Source: Pelagomonas calceolata (taxonomy: Eukaryota > Sar > Pelagophyceae > Pelagomonadales > Pelagomonadaceae). From it: a stretch of DNA of 64,000 nt. Where the stretch lies: positions 2,232,001-2,296,000 of the forward strand of contig CAKKNE010000003.1 in the NCBI GenBank assembly GCA_918797485.1, in the 5' to 3' direction. Below the pieces are notes generated by a model, which saw nothing but the letters and a program-made list of their open reading frames with translations, made no database searches and was not told the origin of the DNA. Both the position numbers and the translations under genes were made by a program. Positions 22,517 to 33,535 of the stretch are shown one piece after another. Position 1 is the first letter of the stretch, and each line of letters opens with the position of its first letter.

Positions 22517-23257
22517 TCACAGGGCCACCTCCCGCACCGGATGCGGCACCCTCTTGAACGGCAGCCGCCGCTCGCCCCGCGCCGGCCCGGTCCGGTACGC
22601 GAGCAGGCACGGCTCACAGAGGTCCAGGTCGGCGCCGCCCGGCGCGGGACGCGTGTAGCGCACGCCGCGGATCGGACTCGCCTTGCAGTGGCCGCACGTC
22701 GTCCCCACGTGCACGTCCGAGGACTCGTCGAAGACTTTGACCGCGACGCTCTCGCCCGCGGCCGCGGCCTCGAAGACGCCCGGCGACGCCACCACTATTC
22801 CTGAGCTCGATACGTTCAGGAAATGCCGTCGGCGCTTCGTCGCATCGGCGGCTTCATCATCGCTATCATCTCGCTGTCGCTTCGCGGGCCGCGTTTCTGT
22901 GCGAAACGCAATCGCGCGTGCGCTCGCGGCCGCACGCAACGCGGCGAAGAGCGCCTCCTCACTGTCGATTTTGGTCTCTTCGCCATCAACTGTCACGTAA
23001 AGCGCTGCGCTCACGCTGAGCGCTGCGAGTTTTGAAAGCAGCACGTCGGTGTCGTCATCAGTAGTGGCGACGCCGTCCAATGTGCAGATGCGCAGCGACG
23101 CAACCAGCGTGTCGTCTGCCAGCGCTGACGCTTTGGCTGCGTTAATGGCACCGCTGACGAGCTTTCGCGCAGCGCTTTTCGCGACGGCGTCATCGATGAG
23201 CGGTTCGCCGGGCGCCGGATGGTCCGTCTCTGGAGCAGCCTCTGCAGCCTCTGCCAT
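22517..23257 (-). CDS. ZZ-type zinc-finger protein
   Basis: 246 residues, intronless. The C-terminal third carries a ZZ-like finger ('HVGTTCGHCKASPIRGVRY' then 'DLCEPCLLAYR'), which recognises peptides or histone tails in other proteins. The middle has a bipartite basic patch ('PAKRQRDD' ... 'TKRRR'), so nuclear location is likely. The first ~110 residues are acidic/Ala-rich with a PB1-like feel ('LYVTVDGEETKIDSEEALFAAL'), not certain. No catalytic domain. Confidence 0.75.
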   Translation of the reverse strand: MAEAAEAAPETDHPAPGEPLIDDAVAKSAARKLVSGAINAAKASALADDTLVASLRICTLDGVATTDDDTDVLLSKLAALSVSAALYVTVDGEETKIDSEEALFAALRAAASARAIAFRTETRPAKRQRDDSDDEAADATKRRRHFLNVSSSGIVVASPGVFEAAAAGESVAVKVFDESSDVHVGTTCGHCKASPIRGVRYTRPAPGGADLDLCEPCLLAYRTGPARGERRLPFKRVPHPVREVAL

Positions 23258-23789
23258 TTTTGTGGGCTACCCAGCGATCGCGACCACAGCGCTCGGAAAA
23301 TGGCTTGCAGCGGTGCTGTGAGCTGCCTGCCAGCCTCCAACTCGCGTCGCCTGCACCGCTCGGCGTGCAGCTCGTCGCGCTGCTGCAGCTGAGATGCGCC
23401 GGCCTGCCATTTTTGCATGCGAACCTGCATAGGAAGTCTCCGGAGCACTGCTGGAACCACACAAGGACGCATGAAGCCTCCTCGCGAGGACACCTTATCC
23501 TCATGCACAACCAGGGGCAGAGCGCCCCGGTCCTCCTCGCCGCGCCTGCTGCCGCACCGCTGCGACCGCGCAGAGCCCCGTAAACTGATAAAAGGTAGCT
23601 GACAGCGAACGCGGTCATTTCCAGCCGTCGATTGCGTGCGCCGCCGTTCGGAGAGGCTCTCTGAAGGCACTCAAATTAGCAGGCGGCCGCAGCGGCACCG
23701 AACCGCACACGGAAGCGCAAAAAACCAGCAGCGCTCGCAAGCACTCGTCAAACGACGCGAACGCAAAGCGCGGTGCAACAAAGGAAAAC
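23258..23789. other. Divergent intergenic region
   Basis: 532 bp between divergent genes; no gene or repeat recognised. It probably holds both promoters. Confidence 0.5.
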
Positions 23790-26700
23790 ATGGCCGAAAC
23801 CTCGCCGCGCACGACGAGCAAGCGCGCGAGAAAGGCCCCCAAGAAGATGAGCGACGCCGCGGACGAGGACGACCTCGACGCCGTCGAAGAGGTTGAGCTG
23901 CAGGAGGCGATCGCTGCCTCCCAGGCCGAGGCGCCGCCGCCCGAGGCGCCGAAGCCGAAACCGGAAATCGAGGAGGGCAAGTTCTACAAGCGAGAATTAC
24001 CGGAGCAGTGCGTCGCCTTCGCCTCGCGAGAAGGCCGCGCCTTCTTCGAGTCCGCTCTTAAATCAGGCGGCCTCGAGGGCTTCTTCGATCTGATCGCGCA
24101 GTTCCATACCCAGAACGAGCCGGCCTACTGCGGTCTCGCGACGCTCACGATGGCGCTCAACTCCCTGAAAGTCGACCCGGGCCGGCCGTGGAAGGGGGTG
24201 TGGCGGTGGTACGACGAAAGTTTGTTAGATTGCTGCAAGGATTTGAGGGAGGTGCAGTTGGACGGGATTTCGTTGGAAGAGTTCGTGTGTCTCGCGGTGT
24301 GCAACGGCCTGTCTTGTGACACGCGGCGGGCCCATGTTGCTGGAGAGGACGTCGAGATCTGTGTGGAAATCAAGCAGTGAGTTAGGTTATCACGCCATCG
24401 AGCCGACACGGTCACGGGGACAACGTCGCGTCGATGGCGTAGAAGTCGAGCAGATGCAGTTATGGGGACGACGTCGCGTCGATGGCGTGGGGCGCCCGAA
24501 ATTTGATTTCCACACAGGTCGAGATGGCTCCAACCACCACGTCAGTGAAGACGTGCGCCAACGTGTCCGACGGCTGCCACGCGTCGATCACTTCCGGTAG
24601 TTTGGATGATTTACGAGCAGCAGTCAAGCACGCGTGCGGCCGGAGCGACGTGGTATTAGCGGCCTCCTACTCGCGCAAGACGCTGGGCCAGACGGGCGAC
24701 GGCCACTTCTCGCCCGTCGGCGGCTACGACGCTTCCACAGATCAGGTCTTGTTGCTGGACGTGGCCCGGTTCAAGTACCCGCCGCACTGGGTACCTTTAC
24801 CGGTACTCTACGAGGCGATGCAGCGCAAGGACCCGAAGACGCTGCAGGTCCGGGGCTGGTGCTTACTAAGCGCCACCTCCTCCACGGAGGGAGAAAGCGG
24901 CGACCTCCGGGCCGCGTCGGCCATCCTCAACACCATCACCGGCGGCAAGGCCTCGAAGCACACGGACCTGCCCAAGCCCGGCCGCAAGCCGTCGGCCAAG
25001 AAGGGCGACGCTCCTAAAAAGCCCGCCGCGCGCAAGCCCGCGACGACGAGGAAGCGCAAGGCCGCGCCGGACGTGACGCAGTGCGGTCTTGGCGCGGCGT
25101 CCGTCATTTGAACCCATCACACGAACGGCGTCGGGGCAATAACCGGTCGCTCGCCGGCACACAGACTGGTGCAAGGCCGCGGACCACTCGGCGCCCGGCC
25201 CCAAGGGCGCCGCCACGCTCTGCCCGGGCTGCGGCGACAAGTTTGCGAAAGGTGACGTGCCGCCCCAGAAGGACCCGGCGACGGGCAAGTTCCCGTGCCG
25301 CGTCGAGGGCTGCGGCGCCGAGTTCGACTCCGAGGGCGCGCTGCGGTCGCACCGGCGCCACGCTGTGCAGAAATCAACCGTGACTGCGTCTGCTCGATGG
25401 CGTGGAGGTTCACGAAGTTAACCTAACTCACACATAGGCGCCACTGCGACGGCGGCACGTGGCGCTGCGGCTGGTGCGGCGCGTCCTCGAAAGACAGCGG
25501 CCACCGCAAGAACCCCGGCCCGAAAGGTCCGGCGACGTTGTGTGGGCCGTGTGGTGGCCGATATAGACAAGGCGCCACGGGCCCGCCGAAGCGCGACGCC
25601 GAGGGGAATTTTCTCTGCGACTCGTGCGATGCGAAATTCCCGACAAACTCGGCGCTGTCCGGTCATCGGCGCTTTTGTGATGGAGGCAAGTGGAGCTGCG
25701 ACTGGTGCGGCTGCAAGAGACTAGAGACTTCTGGAAGAGCGCCGGGGCCGAAGGGGCCGGCTACTTTGTGTGCCGCTTGTGGCGGACGATTTCGAGGAGG
25801 CGCCAAAAGTGCGCCGTCGAAGTGCCCGGAGACGGGCAAGTTCAAGTGCGACGGCTGCGGTTCTCTGTTTGATTCGATAGGAGCATTATCCGGACATAGA
25901 CGGTTCTGCGACGGCGGTTCTTGGCGCTGCGACTGGTGCTCTTGTACGATTAGTGAAGCGGGCAACCGGAAGAACCCCGGGCCCAAGGGCCCCGCGACGT
26001 TGTGTGGTCCCTGCGGTGGGAGATACCGGGGCGGCGCCACGGGCCCACCCACGAGGAACGAGGCGGGCGGTTTCGTGTGCGATAGTTGTGGTAGGGTCCA
26101 CGAGACGCTGGGCGGCCTCGCGGCCCACAAGCGGTCCTGCGACGGGGGCAACTGGCGCTGCGGCTGGTGCGACGCGTCCCTGAGTGAAGTAGGAGGCAGG
26201 AGGAATCCGGGGCCGGACGGCCCTGCAACTCTATGTGGTCCTTGCGGTTCGAGGTGGCGCGCGGGCGCCACGGGACCTCCAACCAGAGACCACAAAGGTA
26301 GATACGTCTGCGACGACTGCGGTTCATTGCACGACACGATCGCTGGCCTCGCGGGACATAAACGGTTCTGTGAAAAAGGCCTCGAGAACTTAGTAGATCC
26401 CGACGACGATGTAGTTGATGTGCTAGGGTTCGATATAGAAGAAGGTTTAGCAGTAGGAGACAACGTCGAGGCCTACTGGGAGTCCGAACTGGAGGGCAAG
26501 GCCTGGCACCCCGCGCGCGTCCACAAGATCTACAAAGAGTCGTACGAGGTCGAGTGGGCCGCGGAGCCGAACGTCTTTGATAAGGTACCTGCCAAACATG
26601 TAAGACCGTTAGAAAGTGTGGTAGAAGGTGCTGATAAAGTAAGTGACGTGAGCGGCTCCATAAAGACGGAGGGGCTCGAAGAGTCGCATAAAGCCCTGGC

Positions 26701-28477
26701 GGCCTGGGACTACGCGTGCTACCACGCGTCGCGAATAGACAAGAACTGGGACGGCGATTCTGTAGGAAGGGCCCTGCAGTGCGGCGACGAAAATGCTTGG
26801 TTGTCTGTGCGACGCGCGGCCGACGAGGCTGCGTTAACTCATGGGTCGTCGTTTCTGGCCTACGAAGCGGAACTGTTGGACGGTTCTCGGCCTAGAGGTG
26901 CTTTGCATAGATTACATTCGACGTTAATTGATGCCTTGACGGCGAAGGCGACGGATCCCAAGTCTCCAGCTATTCCTCGCTCGGCCCCAGGCTTCCAAGC
27001 GACATTACGACGCAACTTCAAGCACGAGAAGCCGTCCTCACCTAGAGCGGTCACCGTCGAAGATTTAGACGGCTGCGACATGGCAGGGAGGCAGGCGCGG
27101 CAGGTCGCGGCCGACGAGGCCGCGATTTCCGTCGCCGAGGCCGTCGATTCATTGAAAGACGTTTTATTGCATGGAGACTGGTACGCGAGATTGCTCGCTT
27201 TTACACGGTGTGTAGTTGCTCGTAGAAAACACGATGCGAGATGCGGTGCGTTTGAACGGCCCGGCGGGCCCGCGCCGCACGTAGGTGAAAAGCTGTGGCC
27301 CCTGGACGCGCAGGCGGTCGAGGACGCGGCGACGTTCGTGGTCAAAGACGCGGACCGGAGGAAGCGCGACCAGCGCGAGGGGCGGCAACGGGGCGGGCGG
27401 GGCGTTCTAGGTGATTTTGCGTCAGATCAAGCGGCGTGCCGGGCCTGCGAGCAGGTTTTAGATGCCGCGCGCGCGGACGGCCGCGGCTCGTACACGCCGT
27501 GGCGCGACTTATCGACCAAGGAGCGCTGCGCCGTCAGCGCGGCGCTGTCGTCGTTGTTGATGGCCCGTCGTAAAGACGACACGGATAAAGCGCTCGAGGC
27601 GCTGAAGACGCTCGGGAAGTTGAAGCAAGCCGCGCCGCCGACGCCGCCGCCTTTAGTGTATGACATCCCCGACGTCTTACAAGCCCAGGTTTGCGGTGTG
27701 TATGTGACGCCTGGTAGCGCCCTCGACAAAGTTGTTGATGGTGCGCCGCGGAAGAAACTGCGGGTCGTGGCGAAGCTAAACAACGTGAAGGTAGAACCGC
27801 CCTCGGCCGTCGTGCCGCAGGGCGCGCCCGCGGACCGCTTCGAAACTATAAGAGGAGCGGTCGGGTCCTTCCGCCGCTCGCCCTTAGGGTCGGATCGAGA
27901 TGGAAGGACTTACTGGGCGTTGGGTGAACGCTTCGACGTGCTGTGGTGCCGGGCGTCGACCGGCGCGTGGAGCTTCTGTTGTGATGTACAAGAACTCAAG
28001 GCCTTGGTCGAATCGCTCGGGAGGACGGACGACGAGAAAAGGCTCAAGAAGGTGCTGGTTAAATTAGCGCCGATCTTCGAGCGGAGCCTGGGATTGACGG
28101 GCGTGGCTTGTTCTTTGTGCGGAGCGGCGCCGCCGAACGGGCAATTGCTGTTGTGCGACGGCACCGACTGCGCGGAGGAGTGGTGCTTTGCGTGTGGTGG
28201 CGTCACTTGCGTCCCGGACGGCGACTGGAAGTGCCGGGGCTGCGTCTCAGTGCCGCTAGACGTGGCGTCGCAGAAGTGGGCGCAATGCGACTCCTGTGCC
28301 AAGTGGCGGCGCCTGCCGTCGCACATTGTTCTGCGGAAGCTGCCGGCGCGCTGGACCTGCGACATGAACGTCTGGGATGCAGACCGGGCGGCGTGTGATG
28401 TGGATGCGGAGGCGCGGCCCGACGGGTCCGCGTTCCGGGCGCGCGGCGGCGGGATCATCTTTGATGGGGGTGGGTAA
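23790..28477 (+). CDS. Phytochelatin-synthase-like peptidase fused to GATA/C2H2/PHD/CW chromatin reader
   Basis: Four exons (23790-24350, 24518-25085, 25165-25354, 25438-28477) total 4359 bases, an exact frame for 1452 residues. Residues ~60-340 are phytochelatin synthase: catalytic C114 ('QNEPAYCGLAT'), H250 ('GDGHFSPVGGY'), D268 ('LLDVARF'), with the family's 18-residue H-D spacing. Basic NLS-like stretches flank it. Then five units each pair a GATA-like finger ('CDWC' ... 'GPKGPATLC.PCG.RYR.G') with a C2H2-like finger, followed by a Tudor-like segment, a WHIM-like 'SDRDGRTYWAL', a PHD finger and a CW finger ('WAQCDSCAKWRRLP'). The second half has no start codon of its own before 25538, and the first GATA unit gets its first cysteines only by splicing from the peptidase exon. 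If separate, the peptidase would stop at 25111. Confidence 0.75.
24351..24517 (+). mobile_element. Introner with perfect 8-bp target duplication (type specimen)
   Basis: Element 24359-24517 begins CTGTGTGGAAATCAA and ends TTGATTTCCACACAG. GTCGAGAT occurs exactly at 24351-24358 and 24518-24525. Splicing from the first GT to the element's AG restores 'GEDVEMAP'. Inside are two copies of GACGTCGCGTCGATGGCGT-like core. Confidence 0.96.
25086..25164 (+). other. Intron joining peptidase and zinc-finger halves
   Basis: 79-bp GT-AG intron (GTCTTGGCG ... GGCACACAG), phase 1. It contains the stop that would end a stand-alone phytochelatin synthase. Splicing creates 'TQCDWCKAADHSAPG', which matches the 'CDWC' of the downstream repeats. 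Confidence 0.7.
25355..25437 (+). mobile_element. Introner with GC donor
   Basis: Element 25363-25437 starts CTGTGCAGAAATCAACC and ends CTCACACATAG. Octamers GCGCCACG (25355-25362) and GCGCCACT (25438-25445) match at 7 of 8. Splicing at GC restores 'SHRRHCDGG'. Contains CTCGATGGCGTGG. Confidence 0.9.
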
Positions 28478-28660
28478 GTTTGTGATGTGTATCCTCTACT
28501 GCCTCTACTTTGCGTATAAATTAGGCTATAGTGCAGCAGCAGGTGGGGCCTGGATTTCCAGGGGCCTCGAGCGGCGCGTACTCCTCCCACTGCGGGCCGT
28601 CGTCGCTCCCGCCGCTCCTTCGGAAGTGACCTTCGATGCGCCACTTGCCCCCCCGTCGCC

Positions 28661-30642
28661 TCACTCGCGCGATACGGCCTGGGCGAGCTTGTCCGCGTGC
28701 GCGCGCGCGTACGGCACGATCGTCTTCGCGAGGTCCTCGGCGACGCACATGCCCTTCTCGGCGATCTTCAGGTCCTTCTCGTCCCACTCGCACTGCCCAT
28801 ATTTCTTGTAGAGCTGCTTCTCGTCGTCCCCGGCCCGTTTCACGAGCACGTTCAGCAAGAGGTGCTGCGGGATGAAGATCTTGAAGTTCGGCTCGTTCAT
28901 GTGGAAATTGAACGACCCGTCCTGCGGGATGACGAGGAAGAGGTAGTTCGGCACGTCGAGCGGCGCAGCGGCCTCGCGGAGGTTGGCCGCTATGTTACCG
29001 TCGTCCAGAGCATGCGCGTCGATCACGACGACCAGCACGGCGGCGGTCTCGAGCGGGACCTCGGCCTGCGTGCGAGGCGACGGTTGGCGGTCGATGTGCG
29101 AAGCGAAGTGTCACGAAATCAATGACACTGCGTCGCACGCGGCCGCCGCCTTCGCCCTGAATATTGAACATGAACGAGGCCCGCTTGGCCATGCAGGCCG
29201 CGACAGAAAGCGGCGTCGGCCGGTCGACGCCGGGGAATCGGCAGAGCAGGGGCTTCTTCACCTCGCCCGAGCCGAGGACCACGTTCACCCCACCGTCGAC
29301 CAGTTTCCGCGCGACGACACAGTCCCCGATGTTGTGGTGGCGGCGGCTCTGGTCGCCGCTCGGAAACTCCGCGTAGTGCAAGGCCTTCAGCGTCGTCGGC
29401 GGCAGGCCCGTCTCGGACACCATGACCAGCGTGTGAGTTGGCGAGTAACCCGACTGCGTCCACGTGATCAATTTCTCGCGCGTGCGCGTGGTCGAGTCGA
29501 GCGCGCGCGCTTGCGCGAGGAGGAACGTTTTCGCGCCGGCGACGTCGCCCGCGAAGGAGGTGAGCCACGAAGCGCCGGCGCCCGCGTACAACAGGAGGCG
29601 GTCGAAATCGAGCGTGCTGGGGATGGTGCCGAGTGGTGAGCTACCGGACGACGACACGTAGGCCTCGACGTCCACGATGGCGCGGCCGCGCCGCAGGTTT
29701 TTGCCGGCCTTCAAAGCGCAGGCGAGCTTCAGGGCCGGCGAGGTCAGGACCTGCTCGGTCCCGTCGGCCGCGCGGCGCACGAAGGCGACGAGCGTGCTCG
29801 GGAACTGCGTGCCGATGTAGACGATGCGGTCGTAGCCGGTTTCGAAGCCAGATTGCCCCGAGTCCAGCATGATCCTCGCGTCGCGGCCCGTGCCGATGTT
29901 GTAGGGCACGAAAATCATGACGGGCACCTGCGTCGGTGGCGCTCAGGGACGCGCCTCTTCGCGGACGCCGCGCCCGTGCGATCTCCTCCTTGTCGTCGTA
30001 TGGCGCCAGGTCGCTGATATCGACGGACTTGGTCACGTAGCCCGGGATGATCGCCTTCTCGAGCGCGAGGGAGACACCGTGCGACTGGTACGTGTAGCGC
30101 AGCTCGAGCTTGCCCGCCGCCCAGTAGTCGTCTGCGTGGGACGCGAAGACGTCGCAGACGGTCGACGATCGGGACGCGGAGGGCGCACCCGTCGCGCCGG
30201 CGCCGGCGAAGTCGAAATTTTTGTTCTCGGGGATGCGCAACAACACGTCGACCATGTGGACGAAAAGCGCCCGGTCGTCCGTGGCCAACCTCGCCTCGGC
30301 CCACGTCTTTTTCGCGCGGCGCACGACGGCGACGGGCACGCGGCCGATGTCCTCGGGCTCCTGGTCCTCCACGATCTCGCGTAACGGCGGGACGCCGTCG
30401 CTCTCGACGACGAACTGCACCGCGCTGCCGCGTCTCGTCGACTCGATGGCGCGCAACACGGCGTAGTCGGCGTCGCGTTCGTCGAGTTTGCGGATGGTCT
30501 CCATCATCCTGGCCATGCCCACCTTATAGACGACCGCGTTGCTCGAGTTTTTGTCCGCCTCGGCGATCGTGGCGCCGATGAGGCCGCCCATGTTTGGGGT
30601 GAGTGGGTGCTCTAAAAAGCAACGGGGCGCGGCGCAGCCCAA
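28661..30642 (-). CDS. Unrecognised conserved-looking protein
   Basis: Three exons (29980-30642, 29139-29927, 28661-29065) give 618 residues in frame; a later Met at 30588 ('MGGLIGATIAEADK') may be the real start. I do not recognise the family. The sequence is globular and mixed alpha/beta with no signal peptide or membrane segment; features include 'VPVMIFVPYNIGTGRDARIMLDSG', 'HTLVMVSETGLPPTTLKAL' and 'VLVVVIDAHALDDGN'. Strong third-position GC supports coding. It converges on the chromatin-reader gene with a 180-bp gap. No function is proposed. Confidence 0.65.
29066..29138 (-). other. Intron in unrecognised gene
   Basis: 73-bp intron (GTGCGACGCAG ... CACGCAG), phase 0, containing an introner-like TTGATTTCGTGACAC string. 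Confidence 0.65.
29928..29979 (-). other. GC-AG intron in unrecognised gene
   Basis: 52-bp intron (GCACGGGCG ... CGACGCAG), phase 0, joining 'DDKEEI' to 'VPVMIF'. Inferred from the required change of frame. Confidence 0.65.
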
Positions 30643-32596
30643 CGCAGGCTGGCAGGCGTGTCGAAAAGTGTCCTCCGGGGCGCTCTTTGAGCTGCGGCGG
30701 GCTTCGCGCCGCGAAGCCGGTCCAAAGGGGCAGCAGGGGACCGGCGTGGGCGTCGGCGGAGTTTTTTTTTAGGCGTGCTTGTGCACCTATCTTCTCGGAA
30801 GCTCTCCCGGACGGCCCGAGGCACTCGCCTTTGCGTCTCTCTGATCGCACGGGTTTGCTTGGCAAGCTCAAGCAAGCGCGCTTGGCGCTGCAACAGCGCT
30901 CATTGCAAGGGGAGGCTCCCCGGAGGCGTTCGTGCTGTAAGGAATCAGATCCCGGCACCGCCCTTGCCGCAGACGATTCATGCAGTGCTTGCTGCTGCTG
31001 CTGACACAAGCTAGGCAATGTGCAGCGCTGCATCACGCGCTCGCGGCATCGCCCGCCCTTGATAACTGCCCCCCTATTGACGCCCGCCATCGACCCACTG
31101 CGCCGCAACACTTGCACTTGCACGCGCGCGGCGGTCAACGCCGTCGGCCAACCTGCAGCTGCGCCGGCCAGTGTGCGAGCAATCGACCCGCCGTGCGACA
31201 CGTCGAGGGCGATGCCGCTCTCGAAGCCGTCGACGAAGACCCTCGCGGTCCAGGGCCGGAGAAGACGGGTGCGGTGGGCGTGGGCGCGCGCCCTCGACGG
31301 CGTAGGAGCTGTTGCTCGGCAGCGGCCGCCCCTACCCGCGCCCAAGTTCGCCCTCCTCCACGCCGTCGAGGAGACGCGGTTCAGAGACGACGTCGCGTCG
31401 ATGGCGTGGGGTTCTCGAGGTTCGGGCCCGCAAGCCCCGTCCACATGCGCTGGGCCGGGGCGCACTCGACGGCCGACACGGGCTGCGGCCGCTGCGAGAC
31501 GAGCGTCGCGCGGATCTACGACGTGACGATGAACGTCATCGCGGGAGAAGGGTCGCCACCACGTAATCGGTTCGCCAGTCGACGCGCCCGCGGAGGACAC
31601 GTTGTATCGACACGTCGACGGTGTCACGGACACCACGACGACGCGGGCGCGATCTTCGCCGTCGAGCAAAAGGTCGGCACGTCGATCTTCCTCGCAAACA
31701 AGGGTCTCGTGCGACGGCGAGCGTCTGCCGCGCCTCCGCGTTCCGCTCCCGTCGCGACGGCGCGACGTGTTGGCGGGACGGGTGAACGCCGGCGCTGGCG
31801 CCGCGACGGCGGGATGGCGACGCACGTCCGTGCAGCAGGCGCTGGTCGCGGGGGTGCTCCTAGTACCTCGTCGACGAGTGCTCTCGATGGGGGACGGGCT
31901 GCTTCATCGAATTTTGCGTTTGACGTCGCCGCCGGCGCCTGCGTATTGCTTTTACGAGACGTGCTTCAGCGAGCGGCCGAGGCGTCGTCCACGCCGGCGC
32001 GACGACCGCTGCGATCCTCTTGGATCGCGAGGGGCGGTCATTTGAAGCTGGCGGACCCGACGCACGGCCGCGCACGGCCGCACACGCGAGCCCTGGTCTC
32101 TCGCCCGATGGCGTGGGAGGCGTTCGGCAGCAGTTGTAGGCGCCCGGAGCTTGTTCGGCGGGCGCGCGGAGGTCTTGGCGCCTGTCTCACGCCGCGCGCG
32201 CCTGGAGCGCGCCGCCGCGACGCGCCGACCTGCCCATCGTAACGACCGCGTCGACGACGCACACCGTGGAGCTGGTGCAAACGATCCGGAGGGCCGCGGC
32301 GAGCCCGCGCCGTCGCCGCGACGAGTGACTTCGGCGCCTCGACCGACGGCACAACGCTTCGTCAGGCACGCCATCGACGCCGAGAGTTGCGCTGGCCGCG
32401 GCGCCCGCCCCTTCGACGGCGACGGCACCCACCGCGAACGTGGCTGGCGCGTGGCACGCCAGAGAGTTTTGTGCGGCCCGCGGCAGTCGCTGTTCCTGTG
32501 TCTCGTGTAAGTTTAATCCAACCTAGTTACTCCGCCCCGTCCGAGCTCTTCGGCGAAGCCGCGCCAGCGCGGCGCGCGCAATGCCCCCGGCCCGCC
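30643..32596. other. Unresolved tract with fragmentary coding signal
   Basis: 1.95 kb with no complete gene model. Plus-strand islands with strong third-position GC lie at about 31420-31560 ('CGRCETSVARIYDVTMNVIAGEG'-type reading), 31650-31720 ('AIFAVEQKVGTSIFLANKG') and 32230-32330; a minus-strand island at 31180-31260 reads 'FVDGFESGIALDVSHGG'. Introner core strings occur at about 31395-31412 and 32360-32375. It could be a multi-intron gene, a decayed gene, or two. Strand is uncertain. The first ~350 bp, next to the minus-strand gene, looks non-coding. Confidence 0.35.
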
Positions 32597-33280
32597 CTAC
32601 TTCTTTCGAGTCTTCTTCTTCTTGGGCGGCTTCGTCGCGTCGCGGACCTTTCCGGAGAAAAAATCGGCCGCGTCCGACGCGGTCGCGGGCTTGGCCGCCT
32701 TCTTCTTCTTCTTCTTCTTCTTCTTCTTCGATTGGCCCGCCGACTGCGGCGGCTGCGGCGGCCGCGGCCGCGCGAGTACGACGTTCGCGCGCTTCAGCGT
32801 CAGCTCCAGGCCGCGTACGCGCACGCGCACGCGCTCCCGCGCGACGAGCTCCAGGACCACGCCGTGCCACCGGTTGTATTCCGGTAAACCCACGACCTCG
32901 ATGTGGGCGTCGACGCGCAGCGATTCGTCCTGGGATGGCGGCGACGAGTGCGTCGCGCGGTCGCCAAACGCGGCTTGCTTCGGATGCGCGGCGCTCGCCG
33001 ATTCGAAGAGGCTTGGGATCGTCAGCTGGCGCTGCCGGACCGCTTCGCACGTCCGGGCCGCGATCAGTTTGGCCTCGTCCCGCTTGACGTCGTAGCGGCG
33101 GAGCGCGTCCAGAAGCCCGTTTTCGTCGGGCGGATCGTTGAAGCGAGTGAACATGTCCATACTCTGGACGTACGCAGCGGCCGCGCGTCGCGCCTCGCCC
33201 ATGTGGTCGAGGTACCTCATACTGCGCTGCAGCAAAAAAGCCATGCCGATCTGGTCGGGTTTTCGACGTTTTTTACGCAT
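32597..33280 (-). CDS. Lys-rich tailed protein of unknown function
   Basis: 227 residues if started at 'MRKKRRKPDQIG' (33280); a longer frame starts at 33400. The N-terminal half is helical with 'RTCEAVRQRQLTIPSLFESA'. A beta-rich stretch about 140-180 ('AHIEVVGLPEYNRWHGVVLELV') resembles an SH3-like or LSM-like fold, not certain. The tail is a run of ten lysines encoded by a CTT repeat (about 32699-32737) plus further basic runs, fit for nucleolar or RNA-bound location. No catalytic motif. Confidence 0.6.
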   Translation of the reverse strand: MRKKRRKPDQIGMAFLLQRSMRYLDHMGEARRAAAAYVQSMDMFTRFNDPPDENGLLDALRRYDVKRDEAKLIAARTCEAVRQRQLTIPSLFESASAAHPKQAAFGDRATHSSPPSQDESLRVDAHIEVVGLPEYNRWHGVVLELVARERVRVRVRGLELTLKRANVVLARPRPPQPPQSAGQSKKKKKKKKKKAAKPATASDAADFFSGKVRDATKPPKKKKTRKK

Positions 33281-33375
33281 CGTTCTGCGCGTCGGACAGT
33301 GTGTCATTTGCTCTATGATAGCTCGGATGAATCGGCGACGCGCGGTGTCTCCCCCACAGGGGCTCCGCCCACTAG

Positions 33376-33464
33376 TCTCTCCCGCAAGGAGTCGGTTCAA
33401 TCAGCGTGTAGAGCACCTCTGAAGTTCGCTCTGCGTGCGGTGGTGGCGTATGCGACGAAAGCCT
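33376..33464 (+). repeat. Direct repeat, left copy
   Basis: About 89 bp starting CTCTCCCGCAAGGAGTCG, with a copy at 34633-34720 in the same orientation at roughly 80% identity. The two bracket the ubiquitin-like/oxygenase gene. Confidence 0.75.
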
Positions 33465-33535
33465 GGGATACCTGGACGGCAATCCAGAGCAGCAATCCTA
33501 GTGTGTCTATGTTAATAAACTCCCAACGCAGTCTA

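Noticed and set aside
32699-32740. CTT repeat as a microsatellite element
   Set aside because: It is the coding sequence of a lysine run in the minus-strand gene, not a separate feature.
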